Shown here: one piece after another, positions 42,428 through 51,235 of the stretch
Layout: the number at the start of each line of letters is the position of its first letter
Position numbering within the stretch: the first letter of the stretch is position 1
Assembly: GCA_964543295.1 (NCBI GenBank)
Contig: CAZIXA010000005.1
Location: 27,797-91,796, forward strand
DNA length: 64,000 bases
Direction of reading: 5' to 3'
Source of the DNA: AE-B3B sp964543295
GTDB lineage: Bacteria > Aerophobota > Aerophobia > Aerophobales > AE-B3A
Notes under the pieces: model-generated
What the model was told of the DNA's origin: nothing
Database searches by the model: none
Seen by the model: the letters and a program-made list of their open reading frames with translations, nothing else
Position numbers and translations under genes: made by a program

Positions 42428-43273
42428 TTGAACATAAGAAGACCAGTTGAGCTTTCTATGGATTATCTTGTGGTTGCTATCGTGCTGGTGGGAGTTTTGT
42501 CTCCCTTTGTTTATGTAGCATTCTCATCTTTTAAACCTTTAAAGGAGATAATGACTGTGAGACCCGCCTTCTTTCCCCATCAGCCCACTTTAAAAAATTA
42601 CCAGACTCTTCTTTTAGCCAGAACTCCCATCAGGAATTTTCCCCTGTTTTTGTACAACAGTTTTAAAGTTTCCCTGGGCACAGCCCTGTTCACTTTAGCT
42701 CTGGCCTGTTTGGGAGGGTATGGTCTGGCTAGATACAGGTATCCGGGTAAAGAACTTCTGGCAAGGATGATGCTATTTATCTATGTTTTCCCTACCATTT
42801 TGCTCCTTATTCCTGTCTACAAAATGTTTTCCCATTTTAATCTGTTGGATACTCATTTTGCTCTCATAATTGTATATACTGCACTGGCAGCTCCATTCTG
42901 CACCTGGCTCCTTAATTCTTTCTTCCGGGGAATACCTGCCGAACTTGAGGAAGCAGCTATGGTCGATGGAGCCAAAGGATTCACTATCTTTTTTCGGATC
43001 ATCTTTCCTCTGGCAGCTCCTGGTATCCTGACTGCAGGAGCGTATGCATTCATAACTGCCTGGGGAGAGTATATGTTTGCCCTAGTTCTTTTAATGTCCA
43101 GTGCTCGAAGAACCGCCCCCTTAGGTCTGGCCACATTCACGGCGGAACAGTATATTGAATGGGGTCCTCTTCTGGCAGGCTCCTGGCTTATAATTTTGCC
43201 CATTGTGGTTTGTTTTCTTCCTCTGGCAAAGTACTTTATCAAAGGGTTTGTGGCTGGAGCAGTAAAAGGCTAA
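42428..43273 (+). CDS. Sugar ABC transporter permease (MalG/UgpE type)
   Basis: This is the second permease, 281 residues, with ELEEAAMVDGAKGFTIFFRIIFP near residue 173 and the C-terminal YFIKGFVAGAVKG. It starts with TTG behind AGAGGT and lies 13 bases after the first permease. Confidence 0.92.
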   Translation: MNIRRPVELSMDYLVVAIVLVGVLSPFVYVAFSSFKPLKEIMTVRPAFFPHQPTLKNYQTLLLARTPIRNFPLFLYNSFKVSLGTALFTLALACLGGYGLARYRYPGKELLARMMLFIYVFPTILLLIPVYKMFSHFNLLDTHFALIIVYTALAAPFCTWLLNSFFRGIPAELEEAAMVDGAKGFTIFFRIIFPLAAPGILTAGAYAFITAWGEYMFALVLLMSSARRTAPLGLATFTAEQYIEWGPLLAGSWLIILPIVVCFLPLAKYFIKGFVAGAVKG

Positions 43274-43311
43274 GACCTGGCTAACTTAAATTTTGTTTAA
43301 GGAGGGTGAAA

Positions 43312-44676
43312 ATGGTAAGATTAAGAAAAGTAGGTCTTATGGGTATGATGCTGTCTTCTTTTCTACTATTTATCTCCTTTTGGAGCTGTGAATCTGCTTT
43401 CGGTAAAACACTCTTTCAGGGAGTAAAGGTAAATATTCTCAAAGATGTATATATTCTTCCTGCTGCTGAATTGGTAACTACCAAGACCCACCCCGATGTC
43501 ATTGAAATAGCCAATGAGTATCTGAAGGTTTCCGTGGTTCCTAATCGTGGACGCCTTATCTTTGACTATTTTTTTGAGCCCACCCACCACACTCAGATCC
43601 ATAATAACACCAGACCATCTCCCACCATGACCCCAGCTGGATACATAGTAGAATTTGGAGGATATTACCTTTCCATTCCCTGGAATCCAAGAGCTCGTCA
43701 ACCCTATGATTTAGAATATAAGATCGTTGAACAAACCCCGGTAAAAGCTAAAGTTTACCTATGGGGCAAAGATCCCCTCAGGCATATTCTTATGGAAGGC
43801 TGGCTAACTGTAAGACAACTCTCCTCTCTGGTAGAGATAAAGGTCAAACTCACTAACAAGGGCAAAAGAAAGTGGAATATTAAATTAAGCGACTATGTGA
43901 TTATTGCTCCTGGAGGAGGATTTACCCCGGACAGTATTTTTGTGATTCCTACTTCTAAGGTTAAGATTGGTAAGAGTGAGAATGAGTGGATGGGGAAGGA
44001 AGGAAGTGTGGTGAATTGGCCGCAGAGCTGGTCTAATTGGGGTAAATTCAAACAACCAGGTTCATTTTCGACAGAGATAAAAGAGATGTCCGCGCCTTTT
44101 ATAGGGATGATTAATTATAATAGTAAGGATGCCTTCATTAAATTATGGGAACCAGCTCATTTCTTTGACGAGCTCAAAATATGGAGCTGGGGTGCAAGCT
44201 TCGAAGAGGTGAAAAACGGGACTCCTACTGCTAATCTTGAAAATAAAAAACTAACTTTCTCTCTATCCCCCAATGAATCAGTAGAGTTCTTTACTTATTT
44301 TTATGCTTTGAGAGACATAGAAAATTTAACTACGGCTAGTATTGACTTTGCAGGGTGGATAAGTCCTGATAGGGTTTCATATAGGCTCGATAAGGATAGA
44401 TTTCTTAATGTAAAATCTCAGGTAGGTACGAGCAAAAATCACGAAAACTTAAACTTGGTTATTTACCTATTAAATCAAAAGGAAGAATTGTTGAAAGAAG
44501 TACACCGTGAGCAAATCAATGTAATATCGCCAATGGGGCCTTATTCAGTGGCTTTTAGGATCAAGCTACGAGACTTGCCAAATACGGAAGGGAGGTATTT
44601 TCTTAAAGCGCAACTATCTGACACTCAGGGTAATATTCTTTTTACGGCGAAATCAGCGTTATTTACCGTAAAGTAA
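43312..44676 (+). CDS. Secreted galactose-mutarotase-like protein
   Basis: The protein, about 454 residues, starts with a signal peptide (to about residue 32). The segment EYLKVSVVPNRGRLIFDYFFEP and the beta-rich remainder resemble the aldose-epimerase/galactose mutarotase superfold used by several carbohydrate-binding DUF families (DUF4380/DUF5107 type). The C-terminal 100 residues look like a separate beta-sandwich. ATG at 43312 follows GGAGGG at 5 bases. GTG at 43306 lies inside that site. Its place behind the importer suggests work on the extracellular glycan before uptake. Exact activity unknown. Confidence 0.65.
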   Translation: MVRLRKVGLMGMMLSSFLLFISFWSCESAFGKTLFQGVKVNILKDVYILPAAELVTTKTHPDVIEIANEYLKVSVVPNRGRLIFDYFFEPTHHTQIHNNTRPSPTMTPAGYIVEFGGYYLSIPWNPRARQPYDLEYKIVEQTPVKAKVYLWGKDPLRHILMEGWLTVRQLSSLVEIKVKLTNKGKRKWNIKLSDYVIIAPGGGFTPDSIFVIPTSKVKIGKSENEWMGKEGSVVNWPQSWSNWGKFKQPGSFSTEIKEMSAPFIGMINYNSKDAFIKLWEPAHFFDELKIWSWGASFEEVKNGTPTANLENKKLTFSLSPNESVEFFTYFYALRDIENLTTASIDFAGWISPDRVSYRLDKDRFLNVKSQVGTSKNHENLNLVIYLLNQKEELLKEVHREQINVISPMGPYSVAFRIKLRDLPNTEGRYFLKAQLSDTQGNILFTAKSALFTVK

Positions 44677-44717
44677 AGGTATGATCCCCAGGTGAATTTT
44701 TATTTAAAAGATCGTAA

Positions 44718-44890
44718 CTATTTAGCCACAGATGAACACGGTTTGGGTTTATTGAGTTTAGTGGGTTAAAAAATAAGGCAATAACTATTGAAGGTGGCGC
44801 CTTATTGAATTTTGGCGGAAAATCAGAATTCAAAAGATTTATATATGATAATAAAAGAAAAAATATCAGCGTAAATCTGCGGCTGAATGG
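44718..44890 (+). repeat. GxxExxY-type element remnant, copy 2
   Basis: Plus-strand copy nearly identical (about 95 percent by eye) to 21983-22160 on the other strand. It begins CTATTTAGCCACAGATG and ends AATCTGCGGCTGAAT. Codons LLNFGGKSEFKRF survive in the middle. It occupies the spacer between the secreted protein and PIG-L genes. Confidence 0.7.
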
Positions 44891-44935
44891 TTACCAAGGG
44901 AGGAAGACTAGACAAACCTCAAAAAGGAGTTAAAA

Positions 44936-45637
44936 ATGCGTATTTTAGCAGTGGGAGCCCATCCTGATGATCTTGAATTTCTCTGTGCGGGAACTTTAGC
45001 CAAGTTTAAAGAAAAGGGAGCCAAGATCTTTATGTCCTATCTCTGTGATGGGAGTATGGGCCATTTCGAGATCGCAGGCCCGGAACTAGCAAAAATTAGA
45101 AAAAAAGAGGCTGAGAATTCAGCCAAAATCTTAGGAGCCGAGATTCAGGGAGGAATGTTTCCCGATCTTGGCATTTATCCGGATAAAGAATCGAGGAAAA
45201 AGGTGGTGAACCTTATTAGAGTTGCTCGACCAGACCTCGTCATTACTCATTCTCCCCATGATTATCTATGTGATCACACTACAGCCTCGAAGCTAGTCGT
45301 TGATGCTAGTTTCATCGCCACTTTACCTAACTATAAGACAGATCATAAGTCCCACAGTTTAACTCCCCCTATCTTCTTTATGGATACCCTCGCCGGGGTA
45401 GATTTCATCCCTACAGAATATGTTGATATAAGCGAATTTATCAAGATTAAGGAGAAAATGCTTCTCTGTCACCAATCCCAGTACAATTGGCTTAAGGAAC
45501 ACGACGGAATTGATTATGTAGATTTTATGAGGAAAGTTGCCTCTTTTCGGGGACTACAATGCGGAGTTCCTTACGCCGAGGGTTTCCGAGCCTATTCAGT
45601 TTGGGGTAGGATCAAACCAAAAAGACTGCTTCCCTGA
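44936..45637 (+). CDS. PIG-L family deacetylase (LmbE-like)
   Basis: The 233-residue protein has the zinc-binding AHPDDLEF near residue 8 and the late HSPHDYLCDHTTASKLV block that supplies the third metal ligand. These enzymes remove N-acetyl groups from GlcNAc-containing sugars or their conjugates. With the NagB-like deaminase and SIS protein this supports uptake, deacetylation and deamination of an N-acetylated amino sugar. AAAAAGGAG precedes the ATG. Confidence 0.88.
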   Translation: MRILAVGAHPDDLEFLCAGTLAKFKEKGAKIFMSYLCDGSMGHFEIAGPELAKIRKKEAENSAKILGAEIQGGMFPDLGIYPDKESRKKVVNLIRVARPDLVITHSPHDYLCDHTTASKLVVDASFIATLPNYKTDHKSHSLTPPIFFMDTLAGVDFIPTEYVDISEFIKIKEKMLLCHQSQYNWLKEHDGIDYVDFMRKVASFRGLQCGVPYAEGFRAYSVWGRIKPKRLLP

Positions 45638-45661
45638 GCCTCTCTTGCTCTTCAAACTCAT

Positions 45662-46258
45662 CTAAACTGCCGAAGTATGCTCTGAAGTAATTACATTTCT
45701 GTGAAGTATATCTTTTAACTTTCTTTTGGGTACATGAAGCAGGCCCTTTTTATCTTTCCAGTATTTAACTGAATTTTCGAAAGGTTCCTCCACGGGACTT
45801 TCGTTGGGATAGCCAAGGGCAATAACTAAGTTAATTATATATTTTCGGGGAATATTAAATCTTTTTCTCAATTCTTGTCTCTCAACGGAACCAAAACAGC
45901 AGGAGCCCACCCCCTCCTCAAGAGCCGTTAAGATGATGTTTTCTACCGCCATCCCCACGTCATGTTCAAATGCCTTCGTCTTCACCTCTTGATTAATCAA
46001 CACGATGATATAAGCGGTGGGCCTCTGCAAGGAAGGTGGTGAGCCGTCCGAAATATACCCGGCCCACTGTAGAGTACCGAAAACTTCATCCAAGAGATCC
46101 TCCTCATCAACAATCAGGTACTCACAAGGCTGTAGATTGGCCGCTGATGGAGCAAGTCTGGCGGCATTGACACATTTTTCTAAAACTTCGTAGGGAACTT
46201 TTTTCTTCTGGAAACGCCTAATTGTCCTGCGTTTAAGTATCATCTCATATATATTCAT
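45662..46258 (-). CDS. Nitroreductase-family FMN oxidoreductase
   Basis: The 198-residue protein has the family opening KRRTIRRFQKKKVP and the FMN-contacting LAPSAANLQPCEYLIV. The segment VGMAVENIILTALEEGVGSC is also typical. It reduces nitro, quinone or other electrophilic substrates with NAD(P)H. It lies 15 bases after the aldolase. The true substrate is unknown. Confidence 0.88.
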   Translation of the reverse strand: MNIYEMILKRRTIRRFQKKKVPYEVLEKCVNAARLAPSAANLQPCEYLIVDEEDLLDEVFGTLQWAGYISDGSPPSLQRPTAYIIVLINQEVKTKAFEHDVGMAVENIILTALEEGVGSCCFGSVERQELRKRFNIPRKYIINLVIALGYPNESPVEEPFENSVKYWKDKKGLLHVPKRKLKDILHRNVITSEHTSAV

Positions 46259-46273
46259 TTCAATCCTTTCAAT

Positions 46274-47191
46274 TTAGCCTAAAAGATCCCAGGACCCTTC
46301 CACTTCGTATTCCTCTTTGATCAAACGTTCCATCTCCAGAGCCACTTTCTTCTGGGCTGCCTCAACATCGTCTGGATCTTGAGCAAGGGAACGCTCGTAG
46401 GCCTGCCTGATAGAGGTTCCAATATTGATCTTGCTTATTCCATTTTGAACAGCCTTCATCAAGTATGATTTTTGAATTCCTGACCCCCCGTGAAGAACCA
46501 AGGGAACTCTGGTCGCTTCCGCCAATCTTTTAAGATGTTCTATATTAAGGCGGGTGGAAATCTTTTCTCTATCCTTAGCTGCTCCACTTATGGCTCCATG
46601 GACATTCCCTATGGCTACTGAAAGCCAGTCTACCTTGGTCTCTTTTACGAAACGCTCCGCTTCCTCAACGCCGGTAAATCCTTTCCCGGTGCGGAAAAGC
46701 TCCTCATAGGGAGGCAGAGGACCTTCCTCATGGCCCAGAACTGCTCCTAGCTCAGCTTCCACGGGTACATCCCTTTGGTGAGAAAGCTTCACTACTTTTC
46801 GGCTAGCAGCAATATTTTCCTCTAAAGATAGTCTAGAGCCGTCAATCATCACCGAATCATACCTTAGTTCCAGGGCAGCTTGTATTAAAGACTCCCAATC
46901 TACCCGCAGGCCATCTTCATCGATTACCGGGATATGATCCAGATGAAAACGGCTGAATCTTCTATCAGCCAGGGCATAATACTCCTCGGCAACTCTTTGA
47001 AAACTCTGGGCTCCGAATTTCTCCACATCGGGACGGGCGACCTCTACCAGCCCAAAGGTATGGGTTGCCTTCAAGGTATCCACTATGGGCCTGACCATAG
47101 GAACATAGGCAACATTGAAGGCAAGGATAAGAATTCTCTTTTGGTGGGCCTGCCTCATAATCTTGGCCACCGGGGTCTTTTCCGTAATCAT
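46274..47191 (-). CDS. Class II fructose-bisphosphate / ketose-bisphosphate aldolase
   Basis: The 305-residue zinc aldolase shows the DH pair in RFHLDHIPV near residue 80, AELGAVLGHEEG, the zinc ligand in IGNVHGAISG near residue 176, LVLHGGSGI and KINIGTSIRQAY. It cleaves a ketose bisphosphate into two triose phosphates. It may serve fructose, tagatose or another ketose. A minus-strand TTGACA at 47263-47258 may belong to its promoter, but no -10 at proper spacing is clear. Confidence 0.9.
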   Translation of the reverse strand: MITEKTPVAKIMRQAHQKRILILAFNVAYVPMVRPIVDTLKATHTFGLVEVARPDVEKFGAQSFQRVAEEYYALADRRFSRFHLDHIPVIDEDGLRVDWESLIQAALELRYDSVMIDGSRLSLEENIAASRKVVKLSHQRDVPVEAELGAVLGHEEGPLPPYEELFRTGKGFTGVEEAERFVKETKVDWLSVAIGNVHGAISGAAKDREKISTRLNIEHLKRLAEATRVPLVLHGGSGIQKSYLMKAVQNGISKINIGTSIRQAYERSLAQDPDDVEAAQKKVALEMERLIKEEYEVEGSWDLLG

Positions 47192-47294
47192 TAGGGTCTA
47201 CTCCTTCAAGTTTTAGAAATAAAATCCAGCCTTAGTCTATCATAGGTGAGGGGAAACTGTCAAATCGGGCGGGAGATTCTCCCTAATAACTTTC

Positions 47295-48065
47295 TCATAC
47301 AACTTCGCTTTTTTCAAAGAAATATGCACCTAATAAAACCATTACTAAAGAAAAACCGATTAAGATTATTAAATTAGAAATAATTGGCAATGAAAAAACT
47401 CCAATCAATACACCCCTTAAGCCATCAACACCATAAGTTAATGGATCTATGTAAGATATATACCTTATCCAAACGGGCAAATTTCCCAATGGAAACAAAG
47501 CACCAGACAAAAAGAAAAGTGGGAATATTATAAAATTCATTATTAAACTAAACCCTTGAATGTCCTTCATTTTTGAGGCAAATATCAATCCTAGACCGAT
47601 AAATGTCACTGCAATAAAGAGCATGAATACAATTGATAACAAGAATGATGAGATTCCAACAATTCTAAATCCCATAAGACATGAAATACCAAGAATTAAG
47701 ATACCTTGAATTAAGGCAGTTGTAGTTCCTCCTACTATCCTACCCAGCACAATAGATACTCTATTAACAGGGGTAACCATAATTTCTTTTAAAAAACCAA
47801 ATTCTCTATCCCACAGAACAGATATCCCTGCAAACATTGATGTGAAAAGCATAGTCATTCCAATAATTCCAGGAACTAAAAAATGTATATAACCAATATC
47901 TTTTGTCATACCGGGAATATTCATGTTAGTAAATCCAAGCCCCAAGAAAGCCAAAAAGAACAATGGCATGGCTAATGTCCCAATAACTCTAGATTTTGCC
48001 CTAATAAATCTCTTCATTTCCCTTAACCATAAGACATATATAGCTGTCAAATTTATTGCTTTCAT
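47295..48065 (-). CDS. ABC-2 type transporter permease (daunorubicin-resistance type)
   Basis: The 256-residue membrane protein has six hydrophobic segments and the ABC-2 block WDREFGFLKEIMVTPVNR near residue 87, plus MKDIQGFSLIMNFIIFPLFFLSG. It pairs with the ATPase at 48104. The pair is richer in A and T than its neighbours, which suggests a different origin. Confidence 0.9.
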   Translation of the reverse strand: MKAINLTAIYVLWLREMKRFIRAKSRVIGTLAMPLFFLAFLGLGFTNMNIPGMTKDIGYIHFLVPGIIGMTMLFTSMFAGISVLWDREFGFLKEIMVTPVNRVSIVLGRIVGGTTTALIQGILILGISCLMGFRIVGISSFLLSIVFMLFIAVTFIGLGLIFASKMKDIQGFSLIMNFIIFPLFFLSGALFPLGNLPVWIRYISYIDPLTYGVDGLRGVLIGVFSLPIISNLIILIGFSLVMVLLGAYFFEKSEVV

Positions 48066-48103
48066 CTTATATCTTTTACATAAAATATTTTTCCTTTAAT
48101 TTT

Positions 48104-49105
48104 TCACCTCCTCATCATTCTCCTTCTGACTATTTCTCTATTTCGCTCATTTTGACTGGCCTCTTTCTCTCTAATAGTTTTTCCAGTGAAATGAAGAAAC
48201 ACATCCTCCAGGGTTGGTTTTCTTAGGTTTACTGATTTTATCTCCAAACCCACTTCCTGTTGGTCTATTTTCATTAAAAGAGGAATTTTCTTTTCGCCCT
48301 GTTCAACATTGAGGTTGATAATACCATTGTGCTGGCTGATTTTTTTAACCCAGGGAAATTTTTTAAAAATCTCGAAGCCCTTTTCCATAGGAGCTACCTC
48401 AATAGAAACAACATCGCCACCTAAAACATTTTTTAAATTTTGAGGAGTGTCTAAAGCGGCGATTCTGCCAAAATCGATTATGGCTACTCTTTCACAAAGA
48501 TAATCTGCCTCTTCCATATAATGAGTTGTTAAAATAATCGTAACCTTACCTTCTTCATTTAACTTTTTAATATATTGCCATATGTGCCTTCTTGTTTGAG
48601 CATACAAACCAAGCGTTGGCTCGTCCAAAAATAAAACTTTTGGTTTGTGAATCAAGCCACGCCCAATTTCCAATCTTCTCTTCATCCCTCCTGAATAATT
48701 CTCAACTAAAACATCTGCCTTATCTGTTAATTCCACAAGTTCAAGAACCCCCTTTATCCTTTTCCTTCTTTCTTTTTTACTTAGCCCATACATCATAGCA
48801 TGGAATTCTAAGTTTTCTCTGCCTGTCAATCTATTGTCAAGGGCTGGCTCCTGAAAAACGATACCTATGCTGTTCCTGACAGCGCCTTTATTCTTAGAAA
48901 CATCAAACCCCGCCACTTCTGCATAGCCTGAAGTTGGCTTAAGTAAAGTGGAAAGCATATTGATAGTTGTTGTTTTTCCCGCACCGTTTGGACCGAGTAA
49001 ACCAAAAAGCTCACCGTGATTCACACTAAATGATATATGATCTACTGCTACAAAACCATTAAACTTCCTGGTTAATTTTTCAATCTTTATGGCATACATT
49101 TTCAT
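48104..49105 (-). CDS. Drug-type ABC exporter ATP-binding protein
   Basis: The ATPase, about 333 residues, has Walker A GPNGAGKTT, signature YSGGMKRRLEIGRGL, Walker B VLFLDEPTLGL and the switch His in TTHYMEEADYL, followed by the DrrA-type C-terminal domain. The D-loop reads LGLYAQTR where nearly all ABC ATPases have LGLDPQTR, so the D-loop Asp is Tyr. ATGs at 49105 and 49099 are both possible starts, as is GTG 49108. The permease follows 38 bases downstream. Confidence 0.9.
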   Translation of the reverse strand: MKMYAIKIEKLTRKFNGFVAVDHISFSVNHGELFGLLGPNGAGKTTTINMLSTLLKPTSGYAEVAGFDVSKNKGAVRNSIGIVFQEPALDNRLTGRENLEFHAMMYGLSKKERRKRIKGVLELVELTDKADVLVENYSGGMKRRLEIGRGLIHKPKVLFLDEPTLGLYAQTRRHIWQYIKKLNEEGKVTIILTTHYMEEADYLCERVAIIDFGRIAALDTPQNLKNVLGGDVVSIEVAPMEKGFEIFKKFPWVKKISQHNGIINLNVEQGEKKIPLLMKIDQQEVGLEIKSVNLRKPTLEDVFLHFTGKTIREKEASQNERNREIVRRRMMRR

Positions 49106-49155
49106 CACACTCTACCATACTCTACATCAAATTGTTATTTTTTTCAAATTTTTTT

Positions 49156-49243
49156 AAAAAAAGGGGACGTGATCATTTTTTCCAATCCCCTTCTTCCAGT
49201 CCAGTCATTTCTATTTTTTAAAAATAATCACGTCCCCTTTTTT
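49156..49243. repeat. Imperfect inverted repeat with GGGGACGTGAT arms
   Basis: The left arm A7GGGGACGTGATCATTTTTT (49156-49181) and the right arm AAAAATAATCACGTCCCCTTTTTT (given here as read at 49220-49243) are near-perfect complements around a 38-base centre. The T run touches the stop codon of the ABC permease. Arms of this kind are typical of REP-like elements mobilised by RAYT (TnpA_REP) transposases. It can also act as a terminator on both sides. Confidence 0.6.
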
Positions 49244-50457
49244 CATTCATATCTCAGAGCTTCGACAGGGTTGAGTTTGGAGGCCTTGTTGGCCGGATAG
49301 ATGCCAAAGAAAAGACCCACTATAGTGGCAAATCCCAGGGCCAGAGCTATTGCCGGAAAAGAGACCACAGTGGTCCACCCGCCGATCGAGGCAGTTATGA
49401 TTGATCCTATCCAGCCGGCACCAATCCCGATCACTCCCCCCACCAGACACAGAACCAAAGATTCCCAGAGAAACTGAAGGAGAATATCAGACCTTTTAGC
49501 CCCCACGGCCATCCTGGTGCCAATCTCTCGGGTTCTTTCGGTAACTGAGACCAGCATTGTGTTCATGATACCAATCCCTCCCACTAACAAAGAGATTGCC
49601 GCAATACCCACCAGCATGATGGTGAAGGTCTGCATGACACTTGACATGGTGGAAAGAAGTTCCTCCTGGCTGAAAATTCTGTAATTGGTATCATCCTCAA
49701 ATTTCTGGTAGAGGATGGCATCGATCTGTTCGATGGCCTCACTGGCTACTTCTCTACTCCTAGCTTGGATGGAGAAACTATCCACGTATTTGGTCTGGAG
49801 CAGTCTTTTTTGGGCGGTGGTCAGAGGAATAAATGCCTGCTCATCAAAGTTAGAGAACATCACCTGTCCCTTGGACTCCATCACTCCAATCACCCGGAAT
49901 TTATATCGACTCGACGGGCCATTTACCATAATACTCTGGCCTAAAGGATCCTCGTCCCCAAAGAGATCAGTAGCTACTCCCTGACCGAGCACAATGACGG
50001 TACGAAGACTCTTAAGGTCCCGATCATCGATGAACCTTCCCTTCTCGACCCAGAAGTTGAGAACGTCCTGATACTCAGGAGTAACGCCATTGACCTGTAT
50101 TTCTGTATTCTTGTCCCGATACTGAAGCAAAAGTCCCTTATTTACTAAGGGTACCACTCGCTTTACCGCTGAGGCCTTCTTGAGAATCTCCTCTCCATCC
50201 GCCACGGTAAAAATGTCAGTAAGTCTCTGAGCTCTCATTCCTCTACCTCCTCCTTTTCTTCCCGGGCTGACATTGATGAGATTCGTTCCTAAGGCCTGAA
50301 TTCTTTCGGAGATACTCTTCTGGGAACCCTGAGTTATGGAGATAATGATAACCACTGCCGCTATACCAATGATAATTCCGAGCATAGAGAGAAAGGACCG
50401 CCTCCGATTGGCATTTAACCCATCTAAGGCACTGGTAAAGCTTTCAGTGAACTTCAT
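49243..50457 (-). CDS. MacB-type ABC transporter permease
   Basis: The 404-residue protein has one N-terminal helix, a large periplasmic MacB_PCD domain (about residues 40-270) and a C-terminal FtsX domain with three helices (VGGIGIMNTMLVSVTERTREIG near residue 285). It is the membrane part of a tripartite efflux or lipoprotein-moving pump, using the ATPase encoded upstream and the adaptor and TolC proteins of the same operon. Confidence 0.92.
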   Translation of the reverse strand: MKFTESFTSALDGLNANRRRSFLSMLGIIIGIAAVVIIISITQGSQKSISERIQALGTNLINVSPGRKGGGRGMRAQRLTDIFTVADGEEILKKASAVKRVVPLVNKGLLLQYRDKNTEIQVNGVTPEYQDVLNFWVEKGRFIDDRDLKSLRTVIVLGQGVATDLFGDEDPLGQSIMVNGPSSRYKFRVIGVMESKGQVMFSNFDEQAFIPLTTAQKRLLQTKYVDSFSIQARSREVASEAIEQIDAILYQKFEDDTNYRIFSQEELLSTMSSVMQTFTIMLVGIAAISLLVGGIGIMNTMLVSVTERTREIGTRMAVGAKRSDILLQFLWESLVLCLVGGVIGIGAGWIGSIITASIGGWTTVVSFPAIALALGFATIVGLFFGIYPANKASKLNPVEALRYE

Positions 50458-50511
50458 TTTTTCGCCTTTAAACTCCTCAAAGCATGAATTTCTGAAAGAC
50501 AGAAGTCAGGT

Positions 50512-51189
50512 CTACCTTCGTCTTTCATCGTGCTCAATTAACCCATCTTTTAAATAAATGATTCTCTGGGCATATCCACTTACATATCGTTCGTGAGTTA
50601 CCACAATCAGAGTATGTCCGGCTCGGTGAAGTTTTTGAAAAAGCTCTAAAATTCCCTCCCCCGTTTTGCTGTCAAGATTTCCAGTGGGCTCATCTGCCAG
50701 AATAAGAGAAGGATTGGTTACCAGGGCTCTCGCTATGGCCACCCTCTGTCTTTCACCTCCCGAGAGCTCATTGGGCCGATGGTTAAGCCGATGAGCCATC
50801 TCTACTCTCTCTAGGGCAAGCCGGGCCCTTTCGGCTCTTTCCCTTCGATTCAGTCCGGCGTAAATCAAGGGAAGTTCTACGTTTCTAAGGGTGGTGGAAC
50901 GGGAAAGAAGATTAAACTGTTGAAAGACAAAACCGATTTTCTTATTGCGAATTTCTGCCAGGGCATTATCTTTTAATGCGCCTACTTCTTTATCATCTAA
51001 TAAGAGTTTACCTGAAGTAGGCCTGTCCAAACAACCCAGAATATGCATCAGAGTCGACTTACCTGATCCAGAAGGCCCGGTAATAGAGACATATTCGCCC
51101 TCTCTAATCTCAAGATTTATTCCCTGCAATGCCGCTATCTCTACTTTCCCGACCCTGTAGGTCTTCTTAATATCAATTACCTGAATCAT
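50512..51189 (-). CDS. MacB/LolD-type ABC ATPase
   Basis: From ATG 51189 the protein is 225 residues, the normal size. Walker A is GPSGSGKST, the signature LSGGERQRVAIARAL, and Walker B LILADEPTGNLD. The frame is open to 51378, but the added residues overlap the adaptor gene and are not family-like. AGGAGAG precedes 51189. It powers the MacB-type permease 54 bases downstream. Confidence 0.94.
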   Translation of the reverse strand: MIQVIDIKKTYRVGKVEIAALQGINLEIREGEYVSITGPSGSGKSTLMHILGCLDRPTSGKLLLDDKEVGALKDNALAEIRNKKIGFVFQQFNLLSRSTTLRNVELPLIYAGLNRRERAERARLALERVEMAHRLNHRPNELSGGERQRVAIARALVTNPSLILADEPTGNLDSKTGEGILELFQKLHRAGHTLIVVTHERYVSGYAQRIIYLKDGLIEHDERRR

Positions 51190-51235
51190 ACTCTGTTCTC
51201 TCCTTTGCTGGAAATCGCCATCAACATAATTTTGG

